DNA of 64,000 nucleotides from Stutzerimonas stutzeri (GTDB lineage Bacteria > Pseudomonadota > Gammaproteobacteria > Pseudomonadales > Pseudomonadaceae). Below are positions 1-9,667 of the stretch, piece by piece. How positions within the stretch are numbered: position 1 is the stretch's first letter; the number at the start of each line of letters is the position of its first letter. A program made the translations under genes and the position numbers. Where the stretch lies: the NCBI RefSeq assembly GCF_019090095.1, contig NZ_JAGQFP010000003.1, forward strand, positions 248,001-312,000, given 5' to 3'. The notes under the pieces were generated by a model. That model saw only the letters and a list, made by a program, of their open reading frames with translations. It had not been told where the DNA came from and made no database searches.

Positions 1-1526
1 TCGAGGCTGCGCATGGTCACCGGCAGCGGATGGAAGGCTTGCAGCTGTTCGCGATAGATCGCCATCTGCTCCTTCTCGCTGGGGAAGCGCTCCTTGATCA
101 TGAAAGGCACTTCGGTGCGGTACAGACCGACGCCTTCGGCACCGCGCTCCTGCGCACGCACCACATCCGCCAGCAGCCCCGTGTTGACCCATAGCGGGAT
201 GCGTCGGCCGTCGGTGGTTTCGCAGGGTAATTCCCGGAGGATATCCAGGCCGGCGGACAACTGGCGTTCCTGCTCGGCAAGGACCAGATACTGCTCGCGC
301 AGCACCTTGGCCGGGTTGGTGATGATCTCGCCGCGGGTACCGTCGATGATCAGTTCGATGCCATCGACCTTGGAATACGGCAGGTCCACTGCACCCATGA
401 CCGTGGGAATGCCCATGGCGCGGGCCAGGATCGCCACATGGGAGTTGCTCGAGCCGAGCACCGAGACCATGCCCGCCAGCTTGCCTTCCGGCACCTCGCC
501 GAGCATGGACGGCGACAGCTCTTCGCTGACCAGAATGGTGTTGTCCGGGTAGGTCAGGGTCTGCTGGCGGGCCTGTTGCAGATAGCCGAGCAGACGCCGA
601 CCGATATCCTTGACGTCCGAGGCGCGCTCGCGCAGATAGGCATCATCCATCATCTCGAAACGGCCGACGTGGTCACTGACGACCTGGCGCAGCGCACCCT
701 GGGCCCACTGCCCGGTGCGAATCACCTTGGTGACCTCGCCGCCCAGCGCGGAATCGTCGAGCATCATCAGGTAGACATCGAACAGCGCGCGCTCTTCCTT
801 GCGCATCTGCGTGGCGAGCTTCTCCGACAGCGCGCGCATGTCAGCGCGGACCGCCTCGAGCGCGGACTCGAAAAGCGCTAGCTCGGCGGGAATATCACTG
901 ATCGACTTGTCCGGCACCACGTCCAGGTCCGCCGGCGGCAGAACCACCACCGCGGTACCCACCGCCGCGCCGGGCGCACCGGGTATACCGATGAAGCGGG
1001 TTTCCTGAATGCCCTTGCCCTGCCGGCCCAACCCGCGGATCGAGCCCGTCGCCTCGGCGTGGGCGATGACGCCGGCGAGCTGCGCACTCATGGTTACGAG
1101 GAAGGCCTCTTCACCCTCGTCGAACAGGCGCTGTTCGCGTTGCTGAATGACCAGGACGCCCATCACCCGCCGATGGTGGATGATCGGCGCGCCGAGGAAG
1201 GACGCGTAGCGCTCTTCGCCCGTTTCGGCGAAATAGCGATAACGCGGGTGTTCGGAAGCGTGCTCGAGGTTGAGCGGTTCCTCGCGCGTGCCGACCAGAC
1301 CGACCAGGCCCTCGTTGGGCGCCATGCTGACTTTGCCGATGGCCTTCTTGTTCAGACCCTCGGTCGCCATCAGCACGAATCGGCCGGACTCCGGATCGAG
1401 CAGGTAGACCGAGCAGACATGGCTGGCCATGGCCTCGCGCACCCTCAGTACGATGATGCCCAAGGCCGCCTTGAGGTCCTTGGCAGCGTTGACTTCCTGG
1501 ACAATCTTGCGCAGCGTGCCGAGCAT
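1..1526 (-). CDS. ptsP: PtsP, phosphoenolpyruvate-protein phosphotransferase of the nitrogen PTS (partial, C-terminus outside window)
   Basis: Enzyme I of the nitrogen phosphotransferase system; it autophosphorylates from PEP and passes phosphate to NPr (PtsO) in the cytoplasm. The visible 508 residues open with a GAF domain (about 1-150; MLGTLRKIVQ start, then a stretch containing VCSVYLLDPE and GVLVIQQRE). The PTS enzyme I N-terminal helical domain follows, then the swivelling phosphohistidine domain with the active-site His in NSHVAILARAMGIPTVMG. The final part, YRTEVPFMI onward, enters the PEP-binding barrel and runs off the left edge; family members are about 760 residues, so roughly a third is missing. 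It lies 19 bp downstream of rppH on the same strand, the usual rppH-ptsP operon. Confidence 0.96.
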   Translation of the reverse strand, partial: MLGTLRKIVQEVNAAKDLKAALGIIVLRVREAMASHVCSVYLLDPESGRFVLMATEGLNKKAIGKVSMAPNEGLVGLVGTREEPLNLEHASEHPRYRYFAETGEERYASFLGAPIIHHRRVMGVLVIQQREQRLFDEGEEAFLVTMSAQLAGVIAHAEATGSIRGLGRQGKGIQETRFIGIPGAPGAAVGTAVVVLPPADLDVVPDKSISDIPAELALFESALEAVRADMRALSEKLATQMRKEERALFDVYLMMLDDSALGGEVTKVIRTGQWAQGALRQVVSDHVGRFEMMDDAYLRERASDVKDIGRRLLGYLQQARQQTLTYPDNTILVSEELSPSMLGEVPEGKLAGMVSVLGSSNSHVAILARAMGIPTVMGAVDLPYSKVDGIELIIDGTRGEIITNPAKVLREQYLVLAEQERQLSAGLDILRELPCETTDGRRIPLWVNTGLLADVVRAQERGAEGVGLYRTEVPFMIKERFPSEKEQMAIYREQLQAFHPLPVTMRSL

Positions 1527-1545
1527 GCTCAGGGGCTTTCTCCCG

Positions 1546-2025
1546 TCAGTCCCGCGCCAACAGGCGCGGGGCGAGTTCTTTTAAGGCGCGACGGTAAACC
1601 TCGCGCTTGAAGGTGACGACCTGCCCCAGCGGATACCAGTAGCTGACCCAGCGCCAGCCATCGAACTCGGGCTTACCGGTAAGATCCATGCGCACGCGGT
1701 CTTCGGCGCCGGTCAGGCGCAGCAGGAACCATTTCTGTTTTTGCCCGATGCACAGCGGCTGGCTATGGGTGCGCACCAGGCGTTGCGGCAGACGATAGCG
1801 CAACCAGCCGCGGGTGCAGGCGAGGATTTTCACATCCTGCTGCTCGAGCCCTACTTCTTCGTTCAGTTCGCGGTAAAGCGCCTCTTCGGGCGTTTCACGT
1901 GGATTGATTCCGCCTTGCGGAAACTGCCAGGCATCCTGGTTGATCCGCCGGGCCCAGAGCACCTGGCCGGCGTCATTGGTCAGGATGATGCCGACATTGG
2001 GGCGAAAACCATCGGAGTCGATCAC
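1546..2025 (-). CDS. rppH: RppH, RNA 5'-pyrophosphohydrolase (Nudix)
   Basis: Removes pyrophosphate from the 5' triphosphate of mRNAs and so starts RNase E-dependent decay. 159 residues. The Nudix box is intact: [17 protein letters not shown] followed by NEEVGL, with the metal-binding glutamates. The [11 protein letters not shown] and [10 protein letters not shown] segments are typical of RppH. I chose the GTG start (protein begins with IDSDGF after the initiator) because a GAGG sequence lies 9 bases upstream; an ATG three codons earlier (base 2034) would leave only 4 bases to that GAGG. ptsP follows 19 bp downstream. Confidence 0.96.
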   Translation of the reverse strand: MIDSDGFRPNVGIILTNDAGQVLWARRINQDAWQFPQGGINPRETPEEALYRELNEEVGLEQQDVKILACTRGWLRYRLPQRLVRTHSQPLCIGQKQKWFLLRLTGAEDRVRMDLTGKPEFDGWRWVSYWYPLGQVVTFKREVYRRALKELAPRLLARD

Positions 2026-2203
2026 GGCATACAACCTCGCAAACGCATGTCACGGCATTGTTCCACAAAAAGACGAAAAGCAGGAAGCACGCTGACGGGC
2101 CATTGATCCACCCGGCCGAGGCGTAGCCGCAAGGCCCGAGGGTGCCAGGCAGCGGGCAATCCCGCTATGCTTCGCGCTCTTTTCATCGCCCGAGGAACGC
2201 AGC

Positions 2204-2857
2204 GTGCGCCTGGCTCTATTCGATCTCGACAACACACTCCTGGCCGGCGACAGCGACCATGCCTGGGGCGAATTCCTCTGCCAGCGCGGGCTGGTCGAAG
2301 CCGATGCCTATCGCGCGCGCAACGACGCCTTCTATCAGGACTATCTGGCAGGCGAGCTGGACGTGCTGGCGTACCAGAACTTCTGCCAGGAACTGCTCGG
2401 CCGCAGCGAAATGAGCCAGCTAGAGCAGTGGCACGCCGAGTTCATGCGCGACCATATCGAGCCTATCGTGCTGGCCAAGGGCGAGGCGCTGGTGCGCCAG
2501 CATCATCAGGCCGGGGATCGGGTGGTGATCATCACCGCGACCAACCGCTTCATCACCGGGCCGATCGCCAAACGCCTGGGCGTCGATACGCTGCTGGCCA
2601 CCGAATGCGAAATGCAGGACGGCCGTTACACCGGACGGCTCACCGACGTGCCGTGCTTCCAGGAAGGCAAGGTCACGCGGATCGAACGCTGGCTGCAAGA
2701 GAACGACCAGAGCCTGGACGACAGCTATTTCTACAGCGACTCGCGCAACGACCTGCCGCTGCTCGAGCGCGTCAGCCATCCGGTGGCGGTCGATCCGGAC
2801 CCGACCCTGCGCGCCATCGCCGAACAGCGCGGTTGGGAGATCATCAGCCTGCGCTGA
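2204..2857 (+). CDS. HAD-superfamily IB phosphatase (SerB-like)
   Basis: Small soluble phosphatase of the haloacid dehalogenase family, subfamily IB. 217 residues. Motif I is FDLDNTLL near the N-terminus (nucleophile Asp and acid/base Asp), motif II is [10 protein letters not shown], and the C-terminal motif [14 protein letters not shown] supplies the Mg2+-binding acids. The substrate is not evident; related proteins act on phosphoserine or histidinol phosphate. The start is GTG, preceded by CGAGGAAC. It is divergent from rppH, and a TATGCT sequence near 2165 is a possible -10. The neighbourhood matches that of PA0335 in P. aeruginosa (recalled). Confidence 0.88.
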   Translation: MRLALFDLDNTLLAGDSDHAWGEFLCQRGLVEADAYRARNDAFYQDYLAGELDVLAYQNFCQELLGRSEMSQLEQWHAEFMRDHIEPIVLAKGEALVRQHHQAGDRVVIITATNRFITGPIAKRLGVDTLLATECEMQDGRYTGRLTDVPCFQEGKVTRIERWLQENDQSLDDSYFYSDSRNDLPLLERVSHPVAVDPDPTLRAIAEQRGWEIISLR

Positions 2858-2872
2858 ACCCAGGAGAGCCGC

Positions 2873-4093
2873 GTGAACAGGGATGACAGAATAAAGCCCG
2901 GCATGCGGCCCGTGGTCATGGTGTCGCTGGCCACCGCACTCAGCCTGCTGGGCGACTCGATGCTCTACATCGCCCTGCCCCTGCATTGGCAGGAGGCGGG
3001 ACTGGATTCGCTGTGGCAGGTCGGCGCGTTACTGGCGGTCAATCGCCTGGTGCGCCTGCCGGTCAATCCGTTGATCGGCCTGCTCTACCAGCGTATTTCG
3101 TTGCGGACCGGCCTGCTACTGGCCGTGCTGCTCGGAGCGATCAGCACCTGCGGCTACGGCTGGGCCCAGGGTTTCATCGCCTGGCTGCTGCTACGCGGCC
3201 TCTGGGGCATCGCCTGGTCGCTGTTTCGCATCGGTGGGCTGACCGCCGTGGTGCGCTGCGCCGAACCTGGCGGCCAGGGGCATGCGATCGGGCTGTACAA
3301 CGGCCTGTATCGCCTGGGCAGCCTGTTCGGCATGTTGTTCGGCGGTTTGCTGGTGGCGTTCATCGGGCTGCCGGCCCTTTCCTGGGCCTTTGGCCTGTTG
3401 TCCCTGCTGGGGCTGCCGCTGCTGTTCTTCGGCTTTCAGCTGGCGGCTCCAAGCGCCGCTCAGCCTCAGGCGTTCGCTTCGCATAGCCATGCCGTCGGCC
3501 AGACGCACAACTGGCCCGTGATGTTCACCGGCCTGGTGATCGCCCTGCTCATACAGGGCATCTTCGCGTCGACCCTGAGCGCGCTGATCGGCCATTACCA
3601 AGGCGTGGAGCTCGACCTGTTCGGCCTGGCGATCAGCGCCACCGCGGCATCGGGCACGCTGCAGGCGCTGCGCTGGGGCTGGGAGCCCTGGCTCGCGCAC
3701 CGCATGGGGCGCTGGTCCGACAAGCCGCAGCAGCGCCTGCCCCTGCTGGCCGGCGCACTGCTGTTAGGCGCGGCCAGCTTTGCGCCCTTGGCGCTGGGTC
3801 TGCCGCTGCCCCTGTGGCTGCTGGTGGCGCTGCTGGCTTTGCTCGCCGCCACGGCGCTGACCACGCTTGGCGACGCACTGGCCGCCGAAACCGCCAGTCG
3901 CCTCGATGCGGTGGGGTTCATGACCCGCTATTCCATCGGCCAGGATCTGGGCGCCGCCTGCGGCCCGCTCCTGGCTTACATCCTGTTCAGCCTGACCGGC
4001 GGCTTTGGCTGGCTCTACGCGGGCGGCAGCCTGCTGCTCACCCTGCTTGCCGGCTATTGGTGGCAGCGTTCCAAACGCGGAGAACCGCCCTGA
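2873..4093 (+). CDS. MFS-family transporter
   Basis: 406-residue inner-membrane protein with about twelve hydrophobic helices. The first helix begins near residue 12 (VVMVSLATALSLLGDSM), and a basic cytoplasmic loop (YQRISLRTG) follows helix 2 as in the major facilitator superfamily. The two halves are separated by a hydrophilic linker around residues 195-215 (QPQAFASHSHAVGQTHN). Substrate unknown. The start is GTG with CAGGAGAG upstream. It follows the HAD gene by 15 bp, so the two are probably co-transcribed. Convergent with the next gene. Confidence 0.85.
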   Translation: MNRDDRIKPGMRPVVMVSLATALSLLGDSMLYIALPLHWQEAGLDSLWQVGALLAVNRLVRLPVNPLIGLLYQRISLRTGLLLAVLLGAISTCGYGWAQGFIAWLLLRGLWGIAWSLFRIGGLTAVVRCAEPGGQGHAIGLYNGLYRLGSLFGMLFGGLLVAFIGLPALSWAFGLLSLLGLPLLFFGFQLAAPSAAQPQAFASHSHAVGQTHNWPVMFTGLVIALLIQGIFASTLSALIGHYQGVELDLFGLAISATAASGTLQALRWGWEPWLAHRMGRWSDKPQQRLPLLAGALLLGAASFAPLALGLPLPLWLLVALLALLAATALTTLGDALAAETASRLDAVGFMTRYSIGQDLGAACGPLLAYILFSLTGGFGWLYAGGSLLLTLLAGYWWQRSKRGEPP

Positions 4094-4116
4094 TGCCGCA
4101 TCCGCTCGGCTGAAAA

Positions 4117-4557
4117 TCAGACTGGCTTGGCGCCCATCAGACCCATGATCGCCACGAGAATCAGCAGGATGAGCCCGGCGTAGACCAGCGCGAAACGCGG
4201 CAATGCCGCCGGCGCCGGGCTGTTCCCCAGCGCGTGCCAGGCGCGCAGGCGCCCGCCGAGCAGCAGCGTCAGGGGCACCAGGACGAGGAACAGGATCGAG
4301 CTCGCCAGCAGCCACAGCTGACCCAGCGCAAAGCCCGCCAGATGAGCCATCCACCAGCCGGTCACCGGCAGCAGCAGGCCCAGCAAGGCGAGCAGCGGCA
4401 GCGACATCAGGCGCGTGCGCCGCAACTTGGCTTGCAGCACGGCAGGGTCGCCACGCCGCTTGGCCTTCCAGAGCATGGCGATGTGGGCAATCAGCCCGAG
4501 GGTCAGCAGGATCGCCAGGGCTGCATGGACGATGTTCAACAGCTGATAGTGTTCCAT
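4117..4557 (-). CDS. DUF2269-type small integral membrane protein
   Basis: 146 residues with four predicted membrane helices (about 5-28, 50-72, 80-100 and 122-144) separated by short basic loops such as WKAKRRGD and KLRRTR. It resembles the DUF2269 family of uncharacterised inner-membrane proteins; no catalytic motif is visible. It starts 21 bp downstream of ilvA on the same strand and could be in that transcript. Function unknown. Confidence 0.72.
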   Translation of the reverse strand: MEHYQLLNIVHAALAILLTLGLIAHIAMLWKAKRRGDPAVLQAKLRRTRLMSLPLLALLGLLLPVTGWWMAHLAGFALGQLWLLASSILFLVLVPLTLLLGGRLRAWHALGNSPAPAALPRFALVYAGLILLILVAIMGLMGAKPV

Positions 4558-4578
4558 GGATCCTCGCGGTACGGCCGT

Positions 4579-6093
4579 TCAGCCGAGAAACAGTTGATAG
4601 GCAGGGTTGTCCGTTTCGTCCCAGTAGCGATAGCCGATCTTGTCCAGCGCCGCCGGCAGCAGGTGACGCTCTTCCGCCGGCACCTGCAGGCCAGCCACTA
4701 CCCGGCCGTCCGCCGCGCCATGGTTGCGGTAGTGGAACATCGAGATGTTCCAGCGCCCGCCGAGGTTATTGAGAAAGTTGAACAGCGCGCCCGGACGCTC
4801 GGGGAACTCGAACCGATAGACCACTTCGTCGCTGACACCCGAGGCATGCCCGCCGACCATGTGCCGCGTGTGCAGCTTGGCCAGTTCGTTGTCGGTCAGG
4901 TCGAGCACCGGGAAGCCCTTGGCGCGCAGCCCCTCTACCAGGGCCGCCCGCGGATCGTTTTCCGGGTGCGTCTGGACGCCGACGAAGATGTGCGCCTCGC
5001 GGTCCTGGTGGTAGCGGTAGTTGAACTCGGTGATCTGGCGCTTGCCGATGGCCTCGCAGAAGGCCTTGAAGCTGCCCGGCTCTTCCGGAATGGTGACGGC
5101 GATGATCGCCTCGCGCTTCTCGCCCAGCTCGGCACGCTCGGCCACGTGGCGCAGCCGATCGAAATTGACGTTGGCACCCGAATCGATGCCGACCAGCACC
5201 TGATTGGCCACGCCGTCGCGTTCGACGTAGCGCTTGATCCCGGCGACAGCCAGGGCCCCGGCCGGCTCGGTGATCGAACGGGTGTCATCGTAGATGTCCT
5301 TGATCGCCGCGCAGATCTCGTCGGTGCTGACCGTGATCACTTCATCGACGTAGTGCTTGCAGATGTCGAAAGTGTGCTGGCCAATCTGCGCCACCGCGAC
5401 GCCGTCGGCGAACAGTCCCACCTGCGGCAACACCACGCGCTCGCCCGCTGCCATCGCCTGCTGCAGGCAGTTGGAATCGTCCGGCTCGACGCCGATGACC
5501 TTGACCTCCGGCCGCAGATACTTGATGTAGGCAGCCACGCCCGCGATCAAGCCACCGCCGCCCACCGGCACGAACACCGCGTCGAGCCGGCCCTGGTGCT
5601 GGCGCAGGATCTCCATGGCCACCGTGCCTTGCCCGGCGATCACGTGGGGATCGTCATAGGGATGGATATAGACGTAGCCCTTTTCCTCGACCAACTTCAG
5701 CGAATAGGCCAGCGCCTCCGGAAAGGCGTCGCCCTGCAGGACCACCTTGCCGCCGCGGGCGCGTACGCCCTGCACCTTCAATTCCGGCGTGGTGCGCGGC
5801 ATCACGATGGTCGCCTTGATACCCAGCTCCCGCGCCGCCAGCGCCAGGCCCTGGGCATGATTGCCAGCCGAGGCGGTGACCACACCACGCGCCAGTTCCT
5901 CGGCGGACAACTGCGCCAGCTTGTTGTAGGCGCCGCGAATCTTGAAGGAAAACACCGGCTGCAAATCCTCGCGCTTGAGCAGGATCTGGTTGCCCAGCCG
6001 CTCGGACAGCTGGCGGGCGGGCTGCAAGGGGGTTTCGACGGCGACGTCGTAGACGCGCGAGGTGAGGATCTTCTTGACGTAGTTTTCGAGCAT
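4579..6093 (-). CDS. ilvA: IlvA, biosynthetic threonine dehydratase
   Basis: PLP enzyme converting L-threonine to 2-oxobutanoate, the first step of isoleucine synthesis. 504 residues, the usual length. The PLP lysine is K51 in [12 protein letters not shown], and the phosphate-binding glycine loop [10 protein letters not shown] lies near residue 177. The C-terminal 175 residues contain two ACT-like regulatory domains (around [11 protein letters not shown] and [14 protein letters not shown]), which indicates the isoleucine-inhibited biosynthetic form rather than the short catabolic TdcB form. Divergent from rpiA. Confidence 0.97.
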   Translation of the reverse strand: MLENYVKKILTSRVYDVAVETPLQPARQLSERLGNQILLKREDLQPVFSFKIRGAYNKLAQLSAEELARGVVTASAGNHAQGLALAARELGIKATIVMPRTTPELKVQGVRARGGKVVLQGDAFPEALAYSLKLVEEKGYVYIHPYDDPHVIAGQGTVAMEILRQHQGRLDAVFVPVGGGGLIAGVAAYIKYLRPEVKVIGVEPDDSNCLQQAMAAGERVVLPQVGLFADGVAVAQIGQHTFDICKHYVDEVITVSTDEICAAIKDIYDDTRSITEPAGALAVAGIKRYVERDGVANQVLVGIDSGANVNFDRLRHVAERAELGEKREAIIAVTIPEEPGSFKAFCEAIGKRQITEFNYRYHQDREAHIFVGVQTHPENDPRAALVEGLRAKGFPVLDLTDNELAKLHTRHMVGGHASGVSDEVVYRFEFPERPGALFNFLNNLGGRWNISMFHYRNHGAADGRVVAGLQVPAEERHLLPAALDKIGYRYWDETDNPAYQLFLG

Positions 6094-6263
6094 CGTGGGC
6101 TATCTTGGCGGGCGTTGCGGGGTCCACGAGTCTACCCCGCGAACCTGCCGTCGACCACCGACAATCAGCGCGGCACACGGCGTTACCGCTTCCTGTACAG
6201 ACCCACCGGTGCGGCCCCGCTATACTTTCGCCCCTCGTTTCCTCTCGCCCGGAGCCTTACGCC

Positions 6264-6938
6264 ATGACCCAGGATCAACTCAAGCAGGCCGTCGCCCAAG
6301 CGGCTGTCGATCTCATCGTTCCGCAGCTCAACGACCGCAGTATCGTTGGCGTCGGCACCGGCTCCACCGCCAACTTCTTCATCGATCTGCTGGCCAAGCA
6401 CAAGGCAGCGTTCGACGGCGCCGTGGCCAGTTCCGACGCGACCGCCGAGCGCCTCAAGGGCCATGGCATCCCGGTGTATGACCTCAACTCGGTCGCCGAT
6501 CTGGAGTTCTATGTCGATGGCGCCGACGAAACCAACCGCCATCTGGAGTTGATCAAGGGCGGCGGTGCCGCGCTGACTCGCGAGAAGATCGTCGCCGCCG
6601 TGGCCAAGACCTTCATCTGCATCGCCGACGGCAGCAAGCTGGTGGACCGACTCGGCACCTTCCCGCTGCCGGTGGAGGTCATTCCCATGGCGCGCAGCCA
6701 TGTCGGCCGCGAGCTGGTCAAGCTGGGCGGCGATCCGGTCTACCGGGAAGGCGTGGTGACCGACAACGGCAACGTCATCCTCGACGTGCACAACCTGATG
6801 ATCGGCTTCGCACCTGAGGTCGAGGCGAAGATCAACAATATCGTCGGCGTGGTGACCAACGGCTTGTTCGCCGCGCGTCCGGCCGACATCCTGCTGCTCG
6901 GCACGGCAGAAGGCGTGCAGACGCTCAAGCCCGAGTGA
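6264..6938 (+). CDS. rpiA: RpiA, ribose-5-phosphate isomerase A
   Basis: Interconverts ribose 5-phosphate and ribulose 5-phosphate in the pentose phosphate pathway. 224 residues, normal for the family. Characteristic segments are [13 protein letters not shown] (phosphate loop), [27 protein letters not shown] with the catalytic Asp/Glu, and the ADGSKLV lysine segment. The ATG was chosen because homologues begin MTQDQLKQ; a longer reading frame extends upstream but has no family similarity. A TATACT sequence at 6221-6226 is a plausible -10. Confidence 0.97.
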   Translation: MTQDQLKQAVAQAAVDLIVPQLNDRSIVGVGTGSTANFFIDLLAKHKAAFDGAVASSDATAERLKGHGIPVYDLNSVADLEFYVDGADETNRHLELIKGGGAALTREKIVAAVAKTFICIADGSKLVDRLGTFPLPVEVIPMARSHVGRELVKLGGDPVYREGVVTDNGNVILDVHNLMIGFAPEVEAKINNIVGVVTNGLFAARPADILLLGTAEGVQTLKPE

Positions 6939-6954
6939 GCCGCAAGGGAGCGGG

Positions 6955-7866
6955 CTAATCGTCCTTGCGAAACACGTAGAACAGATTCGGCTCGCTCACC
7001 AGGTACAACGTGCCGTCCGGCCCCATGGCGACCCCTTCGGCCTGCGGCACGTCCCGCTCCAGTCCATGCCTGCCACCGCGCAGCGATAGCGTGCTGATGG
7101 GTTTGCCGTGGGTGTCCAGCTCGACGATCAGGCGCGACTCGTCCGACAGCGCCAGCAGGTGACCGGTCTGCGCGTGGTATTGCAGGCTCGACAGGTCCCG
7201 CACGAAGAGATCCGCGTCGCGCTCGAGATCGTCACTCACGTGCACGGCCAGTGGCTGGCCATCGTCGGCGTAGGGAAAGCCCTCCACTTCGTAGATGCGC
7301 ACCGGATCGCGTTCCTTGGCGACGAACAACCGCTGGCCCGCAACGTCATAGGCCAGCCCCTCGAACCCCTTGTTGCCATTCTGGCCGAGGCCCAGCGAAA
7401 GCTGTTGGCTGGCGGCCGCGTCGATCCGCTCGGTGTGCTCGCTGATGTCCACGCGCAACAGGCGCTGCAGCCGCTCATCACTGATCACGTAGACGCCGCG
7501 GGAGATGTACTCGATGGCTTCCGGGTCGCCAAATCCCACCAATGGAATCGAGCGCAGCAGCTCGCCTTCGAGGCTGAGCTCGAGCAGCTGCGGGTCGCCG
7601 TTGGTAATGGCGATCAGGCTGCGGCGGTCGGGATCGAAGGTCAGCGCCGACAGGTCGTCATCGATGCCCTCCACCTGGCGAGCCTGGATAACCGCGCGGT
7701 AGTCGGGCAGCCACAACGAGGCGGCCTGACGCGTATCGGCGTGGTACCACTGGGCCAGGTTGAACCAGGCACGTTCGAACAGTTTGAAGTGCAGCCCGGC
7801 TGCGATGGCCAGCAACAGGCCGAGGCTGGCCAGCCCAGCCAGCACGATGGTTGATGCACGACGCAT
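6955..7866 (-). CDS. SdiA-regulated domain protein (YjiK-like), membrane-anchored
   Basis: 303 residues: one N-terminal membrane helix (about 7-27) followed by a beta-propeller-like periplasmic domain of the SdiA-regulated/YjiK type. Recognisable segments are ASLWLPDYRAVI, GFGDPEAIEYI, NGNKGFEGLAYD, LFVAKERDP and PQAEGVAMGPDGTLYLVSEPNLFYVF. The function of the family is unknown; E. coli yjiK was named for regulation by SdiA. It is one of two tandem paralogues, the other 108 bp upstream on the same strand, sharing the whole domain layout. Confidence 0.82.
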   Translation of the reverse strand: MRRASTIVLAGLASLGLLLAIAAGLHFKLFERAWFNLAQWYHADTRQAASLWLPDYRAVIQARQVEGIDDDLSALTFDPDRRSLIAITNGDPQLLELSLEGELLRSIPLVGFGDPEAIEYISRGVYVISDERLQRLLRVDISEHTERIDAAASQQLSLGLGQNGNKGFEGLAYDVAGQRLFVAKERDPVRIYEVEGFPYADDGQPLAVHVSDDLERDADLFVRDLSSLQYHAQTGHLLALSDESRLIVELDTHGKPISTLSLRGGRHGLERDVPQAEGVAMGPDGTLYLVSEPNLFYVFRKDD

Positions 7867-7974
7867 GGAATACTCGTTTACCGGAAAGGAAGCGCGATTG
7901 TCCGTCGCGTCGCTTAGCCGAAACTTAACGACGAGCCGCTACCGCAGCGCTAGGACCACGCCGCGCGCCGGGTG

Positions 7975-8886
7975 TCACCGTCGCCGACTGAAAACATAGA
8001 AGCGATTCGGTTCGCCGACGACATAGATGTTGCCGCGCTCGTCCATCGCCACGCCCTCGGCCTGATCGATGCCGTCCACGAGGCCGTTGAGCCCGCCGAG
8101 CAACCGGATGAAACTACGCGGTCGACCTTGCAGGTCGAGCTCGACCAGCAGGCGGGATTCATCGGACAGCATCAGGGTATGGCCGGTGCGCGGATCGATT
8201 GCCACCGACGAAATATCGCGCACCAGCAGCGGCTGCTCAGGCAGTGCTTCGAGCGCACTGGCCAGGCCGCCATTGTCGGGGATCTGCAGCTCGAACAAGC
8301 CCTGCGGATCGCGCTCCTTGGCCAGTAGCAAGCGGCGAGTGCGCGGGTTCCAGGCCAGGCCCTCGAAGCCCTTGTTGCCGGCGTGCTCGAAACCCAGGTC
8401 GTAGCGGTACGCCTCGGTCACATCGAGGCTTTCGGCGCCCGGGCGCAGCCGGAACACGGCGACCAGCCGCTGGCGCTCGTCGACGATACCCATGCGTCCA
8501 TCGTCCAATGCCTCGACCGCTTCGGGATCGGAAAAGCCAGTCAGCTGGATACGCCGAAGCACCACACCGCCCGGAGAGAACTCGATCAGCTGTGGGGTAT
8601 GCCCGGTCACGGTGAACAGGGTGCCGGTTGACGGGTTCCAGGTCAGCCCCGAAGTCTGGTCGTCCTCCAGGCCGGCAAGGGTGGTTTCCAGTACCAGCTC
8701 GTAGTCCGGCAGCCAGACACTCGCCGCACGCTCCTCGGCGTTCACCGATTGCTCCCGCCAGTAAAGGCCGAGCTGATCGTTCCAGTGCAGCATCCAGCCG
8801 GTCAGCAGGGCGGCGCAGACGGTGAGCAAGAGCAAGACGTAAAGGCACCGGCGCAGGCGCGACGGTCGGGCGAAAATCGCGGTCAT
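7975..8886 (-). CDS. SdiA-regulated domain protein (YjiK-like), second paralogue
   Basis: 303 residues, the same length and plan as its downstream neighbour: an N-terminal hydrophobic helix (about 12-32) and then a propeller-type domain with AASVWLPDYELVLE, GFSDPEAVEAL, AGNKGFEGLAWNP, LLLAKERDPQGLFEL and QAEGVAMDERGNIYVVGEPNRFYVF. The shared blocks show tandem duplication, but identity outside them is modest, so the duplication is old. Periplasmic location is inferred from the anchor. Substrate or partner unknown. Confidence 0.82.
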   Translation of the reverse strand: MTAIFARPSRLRRCLYVLLLLTVCAALLTGWMLHWNDQLGLYWREQSVNAEERAASVWLPDYELVLETTLAGLEDDQTSGLTWNPSTGTLFTVTGHTPQLIEFSPGGVVLRRIQLTGFSDPEAVEALDDGRMGIVDERQRLVAVFRLRPGAESLDVTEAYRYDLGFEHAGNKGFEGLAWNPRTRRLLLAKERDPQGLFELQIPDNGGLASALEALPEQPLLVRDISSVAIDPRTGHTLMLSDESRLLVELDLQGRPRSFIRLLGGLNGLVDGIDQAEGVAMDERGNIYVVGEPNRFYVFSRRR

Positions 8887-8980
8887 CGGGGACTTCCTGG
8901 AAACAGGCGCCCGATTACAGCATGGCCGGGGACGGCAGGGAAACGGCGACCGGCGCGCGAGGCGCTCGATCGCCAGGCGT

Positions 8981-9646
8981 TCAGTGCACGCGGCTCTCGA
9001 AACGGGACAGGCCGACCAGCTCGAGGACCAGTTCGTCGCCCTGGTTCAAGGGGCCGACGCCCGCGGGCGTGCCGGTCAAAACCACGTCGCCGGGCTGTAG
9101 ATTGAAATGTCCGGCGATGTGCTGCAGCAGCGGCAGGATGGCGTTGAGCATCTGGCTGCTGTTGCCGTCCTGGCGAACTTCCCCGTTGATGGTCAGGCGA
9201 ATGCCGATATCGGTCAGGTCCTGCACCGCATCACCCGGGACGAAGGGCGCAAGCACGCAGGCACCGTCGAAGCTCTTGGCGATTTCCCATGGATGACCCT
9301 TCTCTTTCAGCTTGGCCTGTACGTCGCGCAGGGTCAGATCCAGCGCCGGGGCGAAGCCGGAAATGGCGTCACGCACTTCTTCCTCGTTCGGTTTGCGTGA
9401 CAGTGGCTTGCCGATCAACACGGCAATTTCCGCTTCGTAATGCACAGCGCCACGGTTGGTGGGGATGCTGAAGCCCCCTTCCAGCGGCACGGTGCAGCTG
9501 CCGGCCTTGATGAACAGCAGCGGCTCGGTCGGCACCGGATTGTTCAGTTCCTTGGCGTGCTCGGCGTAGTTGCGACCGATGCAGACCACCTTGCCCAGCG
9601 GGTAATGAATGGTGGTGCCGTCGGTGTACTGATGCTTGTAGTTCAT
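8981..9646 (-). CDS. Fumarylacetoacetate hydrolase-fold protein
   Basis: 221-residue FAH-fold enzyme of the type that hydrolyses or decarboxylates 2-oxo acids with C-C bond cleavage (acylpyruvase or oxaloacetate decarboxylase activities are known in the family). The metal ligands appear as E71 and E73 in HYEAEIAVLIG and D103 in PALDLTLRD; the C-terminal LTGTPAGVGPLNQGDELVLEL is also typical. It starts 21 bp downstream of the D-2-hydroxyglutarate dehydrogenase gene and is probably co-transcribed with it. The exact substrate cannot be read from sequence. Confidence 0.9.
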   Translation of the reverse strand: MNYKHQYTDGTTIHYPLGKVVCIGRNYAEHAKELNNPVPTEPLLFIKAGSCTVPLEGGFSIPTNRGAVHYEAEIAVLIGKPLSRKPNEEEVRDAISGFAPALDLTLRDVQAKLKEKGHPWEIAKSFDGACVLAPFVPGDAVQDLTDIGIRLTINGEVRQDGNSSQMLNAILPLLQHIAGHFNLQPGDVVLTGTPAGVGPLNQGDELVLELVGLSRFESRVH

Positions 9647-9667
9647 CGCGCAATCCTCAAAGGGGCC

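Noticed and set aside
4234..6267. 677-residue open frame on the plus strand opposite ilvA
   Set aside because: Mirror frame produced by high GC at third positions; no ribosome site or domain, and ilvA on the other strand is certain.
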